Part shown: positions 57,359 to 64,000 of the stretch, piece after piece
How positions within the stretch are numbered: position 1 is the first letter of the stretch
Layout: each line of letters begins with the position of its first letter
Source of the DNA: Bacillus sp. B-jedd
Lineage (GTDB): Bacteria; Bacillota; Bacilli; Bacillales; Cytobacillaceae
Direction of reading: 5' to 3'
NCBI RefSeq assembly: GCF_000821085.1
Contig: NZ_CCXR01000001.1
Span: forward strand, 1,323,001-1,387,000
Length of the DNA: 64,000 nucleotides
Notes under the pieces: model-generated
Databases searched by the model: none
What the model was told of the DNA's origin: nothing
The model's input: the letters and a program-made list of their open reading frames with translations, nothing else
Position numbers and translations under genes: made by a program

Positions 57359-59243
57359 AATTGACTGGTGTCCTATGGGGCATGACGGAGCATTCATCAA
57401 TCCCGCATGCTCTGTTTTTCCCGGACCGTTTCGCTGTGTATAGGGCTGAATCGGCCTCCCTGAGCAAATCCTTTGGGGTACAATCATTTCCAGGGACCAT
57501 GGAAGCATATCCTGCGCTTATCGTTATGAATTGGTCAATTTCCGAAGCTGTATGCGGAATTTTTCTGTCCCTTACGGATTGTCTGATGGAGTCCGCAACT
57601 TTCCTGGCTCCCTCCAGGTCGGTGTCGGGAAGGATAATGACAAATTCTTCGCCGCCGTAACGGGCCGCTAAATCTCTCGGCCGTTTAACCGATTTTTTTA
57701 TTATTGCTGCAACTTCTTTTAAAGAGTCATCACCTGCCAGGTGGCCGAATGTGTCATTGTATAATTTAAAGCAATCAATGTCGATCATGATGGCCGCCAA
57801 TCCCGCTCCTGTCGCTTTGCAGCGTTCCCATTCATTCGCAAGAGTTTCCTCAAAATAGCGCCTGTTGGGAATCCCGGTCAGACCGTCCAGATTGGAAAGC
57901 ATTTTCAGAAAATCATTCGCTGTTTCAAGGCTTTTTTCTCTTTCCTTGCGCTTTGTCGCATCCCTTGATATCGCCAGGATGGATTCCACCGCTCCTTGTT
58001 CGTTGAAAAGCAATTTCGCAATCGTTTCCAGCCAGACATAACCGCCATTTTTTAGCATATGGCGATAAATCAATGTAAAATGATCATCCATGCCTTCAAT
58101 GTCTCCCAGTTTCAAGCTGCCTACCTCTGCAGCGTCTTCCTCATGGATACAGCTGAAAGCATTTTTGCCAACCAATTCCTCCTGAGAAAATCCGAGTACA
58201 TCCTGACAGGCCGCCGATATATATTCATAACGGCCATCCGGCTTAAGAAAAGCGATGAGATCCTTGGAATTCTCCGTTATAAAACGATATCGTTCTGTTG
58301 CTTTCCTTAAATCCTTCTCAAGCCGCCTCCGTTCGGTTACATCGCGGAAAATGGCCTGGATGGAAGGAGAGCCTTCATAAATGATAGCTTTCTGGGTGAT
58401 TTCGATAATTAGTCTGCGGCCGTTCGGAACAATGATTTCGAAATGCCGGGTTTCTGCTTCGCCTTTAATATCCTCAAGTTCCTCGAGTGTCTCTTTTGTT
58501 CTCGCGTGGAATTCGGGCCTTATGAATTCATAAATGGACCTGCCAAGCAAAATATCCATGGGGATTTCGACCATTTTACACGCCTTTTCATTGGCAAAGA
58601 TTATCGTTCCATCCCGGTGGACAAGGATGGGTTCAGGAGAAAAGGTTACGAGATCCCGGTAGCGCTTCTGGCTTTCTTTCAGATGCTCCTCCAGTTCCTT
58701 TTCCTTGGTAATATCCTCAACATGGCCTACCACATATTTCGGTATGCCATTATCGTCGAGGATAAAGGAAGCGGATAATTTACCGATAAACATATCGCCA
58801 TTTTTTCTGATGTACCGCTTCTCTTTGGAGTAGGGCTTTTTTCTTTGGAGGGCTTCCTTATAAAGCAACATGTCCTTGTCCCTGTCTTCAGGGTATGTAA
58901 AATCAATATACGAAAGTGTTTTTAGCTCTTCCATTGTATAGCCGAGCATCTCCAAAAATTTAGGGTTGGCATCAAGAATCCTACCGCTTCGTTCAGCCAG
59001 CATGATTCCAAGAGCGGAATGGATGAAAACCGACTCTAGCTTCTGGTTTTTCTCAATAAGCTCTTTCCTGAACTGCTCTGCTTCAATGCGATGTTTTTTT
59101 GCGAGCCTTAACTGCCAGATCGTGCATATACAAAGAAGGAGCGTCAGTAAAGGGACAGGCTGCCAAAGGTTATTAGTTACAAGCGAGTATATGTAAACAA
59201 TTATGCTCGAAGCAATAATATAAAAAAACGTCTTATTTTTCAC
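57357..59243 (-). CDS. Membrane PAS-GGDEF diguanylate cyclase
   Basis: 628 aa from GTG 59243. Two N-terminal membrane helices (~5-50) are followed by three PAS domains (starting near ESVFIHSALGIMLAERSGRI, RYRDLVTFSPEPILVHRDGT, RYRFITENSKDLIAFLKPDG). The GGDEF domain is ~460-620 with active site ARYGGEEFVIIL. The inhibitory site RPRD lies five residues before GGEEF, so the enzyme should be product-inhibited. It makes c-di-GMP in response to signals sensed by the PAS modules; no EAL domain. Monocistronic. Confidence 0.92.
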   Translation of the reverse strand: MKNKTFFYIIASSIIVYIYSLVTNNLWQPVPLLTLLLCICTIWQLRLAKKHRIEAEQFRKELIEKNQKLESVFIHSALGIMLAERSGRILDANPKFLEMLGYTMEELKTLSYIDFTYPEDRDKDMLLYKEALQRKKPYSKEKRYIRKNGDMFIGKLSASFILDDNGIPKYVVGHVEDITKEKELEEHLKESQKRYRDLVTFSPEPILVHRDGTIIFANEKACKMVEIPMDILLGRSIYEFIRPEFHARTKETLEELEDIKGEAETRHFEIIVPNGRRLIIEITQKAIIYEGSPSIQAIFRDVTERRRLEKDLRKATERYRFITENSKDLIAFLKPDGRYEYISAACQDVLGFSQEELVGKNAFSCIHEEDAAEVGSLKLGDIEGMDDHFTLIYRHMLKNGGYVWLETIAKLLFNEQGAVESILAISRDATKRKEREKSLETANDFLKMLSNLDGLTGIPNRRYFEETLANEWERCKATGAGLAAIMIDIDCFKLYNDTFGHLAGDDSLKEVAAIIKKSVKRPRDLAARYGGEEFVIILPDTDLEGARKVADSIRQSVRDRKIPHTASEIDQFITISAGYASMVPGNDCTPKDLLREADSALYTAKRSGKNRACGIDECSVMPHRTPVN

Positions 59244-59313
59244 AAAGTATCACCCAATTATAATTATACAGCATTCTGGGCCAATGCGGTTGGTTAATTT
59301 TACTAATTTCATT

Positions 59314-59345
59314 AAAGAAAAACCGGAAGCTTCTGGCATCCGGTT
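59314..59345 (-). terminator. Terminator of the BcrAB-like operon
   Basis: Minus strand AACCGGA...TTCCGGTT followed by TTTCTTT; loop of 10 nt. Confidence 0.75.
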
Positions 59346-59357
59346 AAAGTAGTTCTT

Positions 59358-60314
59358 CTATGCGGATACATCCCTCTTTGAAAACACCCAGAAGGCGAGA
59401 AAGTGAAAAAAGCCGAAATAAATGGTAAGCATGATGATGGAAAAACCGAGTGTCATTCCTGATATGAGCGGAGTTCCATCAAGATAGACGGTCAGGTCAG
59501 TATTGGCAAAGAGAAGATACTTCGCCCATTCGAACTTACTGGCCAGCAGCATTGTCAGTGTTCCGCCAGTCAGGAGAAGGAATAAGGAAATTCCAATTGC
59601 GAGTGAGCTGTTCCTGAATACGGCGGATATCATAAACGCCATCGTCGCGACCATCAATATGTCGATTGAGCTTAATAGATACTCTGCCACTAGTTGAAGC
59701 CCCATACTTCTTTCGTAAACATGGCCACCAGAGAAAACAAGATGGGGCGATGGGCTATCCGGAAAGCCGAAGAGGAGGAGCCCGACAAGAAGTGAGAAAG
59801 AAAACAATAATGCAAGCAGGCAAACCCCGAATAAAAATACTGTCAAGTATTTGGACAAAAGGATTTTCGGTCGGCTGATGGGCCTGATCAGGAGCAGCTT
59901 GATTGTTCCCCACGAAAATTCCGAAGAGACAATCCCGGCTGCGATGACAATCGTGAATAAACCGACTATGCTGATGAAGCTCTGCGAATTATCTACAAAT
60001 GACCAGACATGTGTCCCGGTGGGAGGGGCCATGTCATGTTTAAGCCTGTATTCCTTAATGGCGATTTCCCGTTCATAAAAGGACCTCAAGTTCGGGTTCG
60101 TCATGCCGAAATCATCAAGGGAAGCACGGTCATTGACAAGCTGCTTTTCCAGCTCGGTTTTCCAAAGTGGATTTTCCTGAGGAGGATTTTCGGCTTCTTC
60201 ATATTTTGCCAGTCCAGCCATTCCCATAACTAGCATGATGACAATTCCAATCATTACGTAAGTGCCGGCCCTGCTGAAGATTTTAACAAATTCATTTACA
60301 ATCAGGTTTTTCAT
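59358..60314 (-). CDS. ABC-2 type permease (BcrB-like)
   Basis: 318 aa. Helix 1 (YVMIGIVIMLVMGMAGLA) is followed by a ~90-aa extracellular loop and five helices (SIVGLFTIVIAAGIVSSE, YLTVFLFGVCLLALLFSFS, ILMVATMAFMISAVF, IGISLFLLLTGGTLTML, FSIIMLTIYFGFFHFLAFW). The FSWGTIKLLLIRPISRPKIL coupling segment is typical. It partners the ATPase encoded 15 bp upstream; together they resemble bacitracin/lantibiotic exporters. The substrate is unknown. Confidence 0.87.
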   Translation of the reverse strand: MKNLIVNEFVKIFSRAGTYVMIGIVIMLVMGMAGLAKYEEAENPPQENPLWKTELEKQLVNDRASLDDFGMTNPNLRSFYEREIAIKEYRLKHDMAPPTGTHVWSFVDNSQSFISIVGLFTIVIAAGIVSSEFSWGTIKLLLIRPISRPKILLSKYLTVFLFGVCLLALLFSFSLLVGLLLFGFPDSPSPHLVFSGGHVYERSMGLQLVAEYLLSSIDILMVATMAFMISAVFRNSSLAIGISLFLLLTGGTLTMLLASKFEWAKYLLFANTDLTVYLDGTPLISGMTLGFSIIMLTIYFGFFHFLAFWVFSKRDVSA

Positions 60315-60328
60315 TATGTAAGCTCCCC

Positions 60329-61225
60329 TTATTTAGAGGTGAGTTCGAGGAAACGGTCTTCAAGTGATTTTGCTTCTGACCTGATCCCAAACACATTGAT
60401 TTCCTCTTCCACCAGCTGTTTTAGAATCGCAGGAATATCTTCCCGCCTGGCATTGACCGTAAACCCGCCTTCAGAAATGGAGGCATCCCATTTTTCACAA
60501 ATCCATGATTCACTCCCGTCAAGCGGGCCCGTTTCAAAAAAATACACCGTTTCATTTTTTTCTGCTAATTCATGGACACCCTGGACGTCAATGAGCTCCC
60601 CATTTTGAATGACGGCTATCCGGTCGCACATCAGTTCCATTTCGGCAAGCAGATGACTAGAAACGATGACTGACATACCTCTTTCCCGCGCAAGCATCCT
60701 TAAATGATCCCGGATTTCCCTGATTCCAGCCGGATCCAGGCCGTTTGTAGGCTCATCAAGGATGAGAATTTTCGGATCATGAAGCAGACATTGGGCAAGG
60801 CCGAGCCGCTGCCTCATGCCGAGTGAATATGTTTTTACTTTGTCATGGATGCGCTCGGAAAGGCCGACAAGATTGACAACTTCGGCGATTTTTTCAGTAC
60901 CGATCCCTCCATGCATCCGGCTGTATTGAAGAAGATTCTGATAGCCGGAAAGGAATTTATACATTTCGGGATTTTCAACGATAGCCCCGACATGTCCGAT
61001 AGCTTTTTCAAAATGATCCTTTACACTTGTCCCGCATATGATAATATCGCCATCGGTCAGAGCCATGAGGCCGACAATCATCCTAATCGTCGTCGTTTTG
61101 CCCGCCCCGTTCGGCCCCAGGAAGCCGAATACCTCGCCTTCCCTTACTTGAAAACTGAGATTGTTAATAATCGTCTTCTTCCTGATTTTCTTTGAAACAT
61201 TTTTTAACTCGAGTACCGTTTCCAT
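60329..61225 (-). CDS. ABC exporter ATPase (BcrA-like)
   Basis: 298 aa. Walker A GPNGAGKTTTIRMI, signature YSLGMRQRLGLAQ, Walker B ILILDEPTNGLDPAG, H-loop VSSHLLAEMELM, and a ~75-aa C-terminal tail. Start behind GGAGGAAA. First gene of a two-gene exporter operon with an ABC-2 permease. A perfect palindrome at 61283-61302, between this gene and the divergent acetyltransferase, is the probable operator; no regulator gene is adjacent. Confidence 0.88.
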   Translation of the reverse strand: METVLELKNVSKKIRKKTIINNLSFQVREGEVFGFLGPNGAGKTTTIRMIVGLMALTDGDIIICGTSVKDHFEKAIGHVGAIVENPEMYKFLSGYQNLLQYSRMHGGIGTEKIAEVVNLVGLSERIHDKVKTYSLGMRQRLGLAQCLLHDPKILILDEPTNGLDPAGIREIRDHLRMLARERGMSVIVSSHLLAEMELMCDRIAVIQNGELIDVQGVHELAEKNETVYFFETGPLDGSESWICEKWDASISEGGFTVNARREDIPAILKQLVEEEINVFGIRSEAKSLEDRFLELTSK

Positions 61226-61282
61226 TCAGTTTCCTCCAGACATGCGAAATAGCCTGTAAAAATAGTATCCTTCATTTATACT

Positions 61283-61302
61283 ACACTATCTCGCGATAGT
61301 GT
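61283..61302. promoter_or_regulatory. Palindromic operator in the BcrA-like/acetyltransferase divergent region
   Basis: ACACTATC (61283-61290), TCGC, GATAGTGT (61295-61302): perfect 8-bp arms. For the exporter operon it lies just upstream of a TATAAA-like -10 (minus strand), a repressor position. Confidence 0.6.
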
Positions 61303-61360
61303 GAAATCGCAAAAAGGAGTATTATGGAAAAGGCAGGACAAAACTTGGGAGGGACCGAAG

Positions 61361-62239
61361 ATGGCATTTGTATTCGCAAAGGATTATCGAGACAACGATG
61401 TTTTAAGAAAAAGCCTCAGCCGGCTCGCGGAAACCATCTTTGGCATTCAATTTGAAGAGTGGCATTCCAACGGCTATTGGACAGATAAATACATACCATA
61501 TTCGTTTTGTGATGGGGAAGAAGTCATTGCGAATATATCGGTCAACAAAATTCAGTTAGTTATTAACGGCATCTACAAGGACGCTTTGCAAATAGGAACA
61601 GTCATGACCCATCCAGGTTACCGCGGCCGCGGATTGTCACGGACTTTAATGGAATACATTTTAGAAGATTTCGACGGAAAATACGATGTAATCTATTTAT
61701 TTGCGAATGAAACCGTTCTAGGCTACTATCCTAAATTTGGTTTTAGGGAGGCTGAAGAATCTATTTTCTCCGTTTCTTACTCAGGAAAATCTAAAGGCGG
61801 CCTGAATGTCCAAAAGCTTGATATGGAATGCCATGCGGACCGGGCATTCTTGTATAATTTTGCAAAAGAAAGGATTCCGGTTTCAAGCGTGTTTGCGTCA
61901 GCCGGAACAGCCGAGCTTCTAATGTTCTACTGCTTGAATGTTTTTAGGGATATGGTTTTTTATTTGAAGGATGAAGAATGTATTGTGATTTATAGTGAAC
62001 AGGGGGAGGAACTCCATCTATACGATTTGGTCAGCAAGTCGGAGGTGGATTTAAAACCCGTCCTAGCAGAATTGACAGGGAGCAATAAGCGAAATGTTAT
62101 CTTCCATTTTACGCCCCAACTCGGTGGGTTTCCGTTTGCCATCCGACCTTTTAAAGGGAGCGAAACCTTGTTCATCCGTTTTGGCAGGAAATTCATTTTG
62201 CCGGCGCGATTCAAACATCCTGTTACTTCGCAGGCGTAA
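61361..62239 (+). CDS. GNAT-family N-acetyltransferase
   Basis: 292 aa. The GNAT core is in the N-terminal ~150 residues: GTVMTHPGYRGRGLSRTLME carries the Arg-Gly-x-Gly-Leu acetyl-CoA loop, followed by NETVLGYYPKFGFREAEES. The C-terminal ~140 residues form a second domain with no catalytic motif. The start at 61361 follows GGGAGGGAC; the earlier in-frame ATG at 61301 lies within the operator. Divergent from the BcrA-like exporter and possibly co-regulated with it. The substrate is unknown. Confidence 0.86.
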   Translation: MAFVFAKDYRDNDVLRKSLSRLAETIFGIQFEEWHSNGYWTDKYIPYSFCDGEEVIANISVNKIQLVINGIYKDALQIGTVMTHPGYRGRGLSRTLMEYILEDFDGKYDVIYLFANETVLGYYPKFGFREAEESIFSVSYSGKSKGGLNVQKLDMECHADRAFLYNFAKERIPVSSVFASAGTAELLMFYCLNVFRDMVFYLKDEECIVIYSEQGEELHLYDLVSKSEVDLKPVLAELTGSNKRNVIFHFTPQLGGFPFAIRPFKGSETLFIRFGRKFILPARFKHPVTSQA

Positions 62240-62321
62240 GGAAAGTAGGTTATTTGTTTGCCCACGTTCAATTAATGAGTAAAATGGACTTAAGTTAATT
62301 AAGTGAAGAGGGGGAACTAGG

Positions 62322-63296
62322 ATGAGAAAAATGCCTTTGGAGAAAAGGGGAATTACTGACAGCAGGCTTGTGCTGGGCTGTATGGGATTCGGGGGCGGCT
62401 GGGACAACAGCCCGATTAGCACCGAGGAAGAAAAAAAGGCGGAATGCGGAATTGAAGCGGCGCTGGAGACAGGTATTACAATGTTTGATCATGCGGATAT
62501 TTATACGAGGGGAAAGGCGGAAAAAGTATTCGGAGGCTGGCTGAAGAAGAATCCTGGCATGAGGGAGAAGATTGTCATTCAGAGCAAATGCGGAATCCGG
62601 GTGGCCGATGGGCAGTTTCCGGGACGCTATGATTTTTCAAAAGACTATATCCTCCGCTCAGTCGATGAAATACTTGACAGGCTCCAAACAGATTACTTGG
62701 ACATCCTCCTCTTGCACAGGCCAGATCCGTTGATGGAGCCTGAGGAAGTGGCGGAAGCGTTCGAAAGATTGAAAAGCACCGGCAAGGTGAAAAACTTCGG
62801 CGTTTCCAATATGAATGCGGGGCAGATTAAACTACTTCAAGCATATATTGGCAGCCCGCTTGTGGTGAACCAGCTTGAAATAAGCCTGAAAAAAATCGAT
62901 TGGGTGGACCAGGGCGTCCATGTCAATCAGTCGGCGGGCAGAAACAGCCATTTTGCAGATGGGCTGTTGGAACATTGCATGCTTGAAGACATCCAGATCC
63001 AGGCGTGGTCGCCACTCGCTAAAGGCATCTATACCGGCGGGAAGGAGCCGGACACCCAGGCCGAAAATGCCACAGCTTCACTCGTTGCAAAAATGGCTGA
63101 GGAAAAAGAAACAACCCGTGAAGCAATAGTTCTTGGATGGCTGATGCGCCACCCGGCGAATATCCAGCCTGTCATTGGGACAACCAACCCTGAAAGAATC
63201 AGGAACTGCGGGGATGCAGTCCGCCAGTCAGTTCTTATGACAAGGGAAGAATGGTATTCTCTTTACATAACCTCCCGGGGAAACAGACTGCCTTAA
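62322..63296 (+). CDS. Aldo/keto reductase
   Basis: 324 aa, TIM barrel. The catalytic tetrad is Asp and Tyr in FDHADIYTRGKAEKVF, Lys in IVIQSKCGIR, and His in ILLLHRPDP. The NADPH-binding region near the C-terminus is VIGTTNPERIRNC. Resembles YdhF-type oxidoreductases. It reduces an aldehyde or ketone with NADPH in the cytosol. Ribosome-binding site GGGGGAAC. Monocistronic. Confidence 0.92.
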   Translation: MRKMPLEKRGITDSRLVLGCMGFGGGWDNSPISTEEEKKAECGIEAALETGITMFDHADIYTRGKAEKVFGGWLKKNPGMREKIVIQSKCGIRVADGQFPGRYDFSKDYILRSVDEILDRLQTDYLDILLLHRPDPLMEPEEVAEAFERLKSTGKVKNFGVSNMNAGQIKLLQAYIGSPLVVNQLEISLKKIDWVDQGVHVNQSAGRNSHFADGLLEHCMLEDIQIQAWSPLAKGIYTGGKEPDTQAENATASLVAKMAEEKETTREAIVLGWLMRHPANIQPVIGTTNPERIRNCGDAVRQSVLMTREEWYSLYITSRGNRLP

Positions 63297-63354
63297 AAAT
63301 GCTTCCCCGTTTGGCTGACAAGAAGTATAGTATAAACCTATGAAAACGGCTTAA

Positions 63355-63395
63355 GGCTGTCCCGTGCGACAATGCGGGACAGCCTCTGTTTTTTT
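63355..63395 (+). terminator. Terminator after the aldo/keto reductase
   Basis: GGCTGTCCCG (63355-63364) pairs with CGGGACAGCC (63375-63384); a T-run follows at 63389-63395. Confidence 0.92.
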
Positions 63396-63425
63396 GGGTT
63401 GCTCAATGTTTTGTTTTAAATGCTC

Positions 63426-63779
63426 TTAATCCAAATCTGGCTGGAAGCCTATCAAATGCGCTTTTTTGTCGACTCCTACGCGGTTTTGGTCCGGGAAGGT
63501 TATGACAGAGCTGATGTATTCCCAAAGGATCAGTAAATTTGTAATGCATGTTTCTTCCACCTGATCCTCTTTAGGGATAGCTCTTCCTTCGTCATTCCTA
63601 ATCATTGTCCGCTTATAACATGGGTTTTCCACCCATATTCCGTAATTGTCGCTTTTTACGAGTTTGGCGAGGTACCATTCGTCAGGCCTGTAAATCCCGG
63701 TAACATCACCAACCATTTCTTGAGGGAAATTGCGCAGCTTTATTTGGATTCTCTCATTTTCAAATTCATCAAGAAGCAT
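63426..63779 (-). CDS. Conserved-looking hypothetical protein
   Basis: 117 aa. Start behind AAAGGAGAA, a strong ribosome-binding site that supports a real gene. No signal peptide or membrane helix. It is moderately acidic and rich in aromatic residues (GIYRPDEWYLAKLVKSDNYG, IWVENPCYKR). I recognise no domain. It has normal codon use for the window and no operon partner visible. Confidence 0.65.
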   Translation of the reverse strand: MLLDEFENERIQIKLRNFPQEMVGDVTGIYRPDEWYLAKLVKSDNYGIWVENPCYKRTMIRNDEGRAIPKEDQVEETCITNLLILWEYISSVITFPDQNRVGVDKKAHLIGFQPDLD

Positions 63780-63888
63780 ACTAATTTCTCCTTTCTATGT
63801 GTGATTCATTCTCTTTGTACTTCTTCCTTTTGAAAAGAATTCTAAACTTTTTTTTCACATTTCCCGACATTTCGACTTTGCCGAAATT

Positions 63889-63933
63889 AAAAAAGGGCCT
63901 AGCTCTCTTATATTTGAGAGCCAAGCCTTTTTT
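63889..63933 (-). terminator. Terminator of the gene at the right window edge
   Basis: AAAAAGGGCCTAGCTCTC pairs with GAGAGCCAAGCCTTTTT (one mismatch), A/T-rich on both sides. On the minus strand it follows the stop at 63956. Confidence 0.85.
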
Positions 63934-63955
63934 AAAAATACTTTTACTTATTGTT

Positions 63956-64000
63956 TCAGCGATAGCCGCCGTATCCGTAAGGGTACCCAATTCCATGATG
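63956..64000 (-). CDS. C-terminal end of a Gly/Tyr-rich small protein (truncated by window edge)
   Basis: Minus strand frame from the window edge reads HHGIGYPYGYGGYR then TGA at 63958-63956, directly before a strong terminator. Gly/Tyr-rich tails of this kind are common in Bacillus spore-coat proteins; this assignment is tentative because only 14 residues are visible. Confidence 0.5.
   Translation of the reverse strand, partial: HHGIGYPYGYGGYR

Noticed and set aside
63781..63996. 71-codon minus-strand frame at the right edge
   Set aside because: It runs through the strong terminator at 63889-63933 and overlaps, in another frame, the Gly/Tyr-rich C-terminus that ends properly before that terminator.

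Overview
The window reads as chromosomal DNA from a Gram-positive, low-to-moderate GC member of the Bacillaceae (Bacillus sensu lato). The reasons are strong AGGAGG-type ribosome-binding sites with frequent GTG/TTG starts, gene sets typical of B. subtilis relatives (YkoGHIJ-like, YtrA-like and LnrLMN-like groups, YwaF, DtpT, CYP152), an FMN riboswitch, candidate WalR and Fnr boxes, and the dispersed non-coding repeats common in this family. No rRNA, tRNA, CRISPR array, phage or insertion-sequence transposase was seen. The organism assignment is inference from gene content.

Layout. 1-5.1 kb: a 5'-truncated BusR-like c-di-AMP-type repressor facing an OpuC/EgtU-type ABC importer, then a lysozyme-like protein and a YetF-type membrane protein. 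5.1-5.6 kb: a nested pair of dispersed repeats. 5.6-8.4 kb: a YtrA-like repressor-ABC operon with a well-defined promoter and palindromic operator, and a start codon that may be ATT. 9-10.5 kb: peptide transporter DtpT. 10.5-13.6 kb: a five-gene minus-strand operon of TusA-like, DsrE-like, TusA-OsmC fusion, MetE-core and OsmC proteins. This is the best candidate for an undescribed sulfur or methyl-transfer system. 14-16.6 kb: an L,D-transpeptidase and a catalytically dead M1-peptidase-like membrane protein. 16.7-20.9 kb: an FMN-riboswitch riboflavin operon in the unusual order ribE-ribB-ribH-ribA-ribD. 21-24.3 kb: an LnrLMN-like exporter. 24.4-26 kb: an NlpC/P60 hydrolase behind a WalR box, and a HAD phosphatase.

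26-37.2 kb is an anaerobic respiration island. On the minus strand lie a PucR-type regulator, a cytosolic molybdopterin oxidoreductase and its Fe-S partner. Divergently, behind a perfect Fnr-type box, lie a radical SAM protein, a TorD chaperone, a Tat-exported DmsA-like catalytic subunit, DmsB, DmsC and a frameshifted polyferredoxin. 37-42.5 kb: DinB-like protein, CYP152 peroxygenase, a small membrane protein, YwaF-like protein and a diheme cytochrome c peroxidase. Two 20-bp tandem-repeat arrays lie here, one upstream of each of the two peroxide-using heme enzymes. 42.6-49.5 kb: a SWIM/SNF2 helicase and a YkoGHIJ-like two-component/PepSY group, with a clean copy of a dispersed repeat. 49.7-53 kb: NDH-2-like oxidoreductase, an ECF sigma/anti-sigma pair with a candidate autoregulatory promoter, and a half-size FAD protein. 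53-64 kb: an orphan type III Mod methyltransferase, three acetyltransferases including an Eis-like one, a PAS/GGDEF diguanylate cyclase, a BcrAB-like exporter with a palindromic operator, an aldo/keto reductase, and small unknowns.
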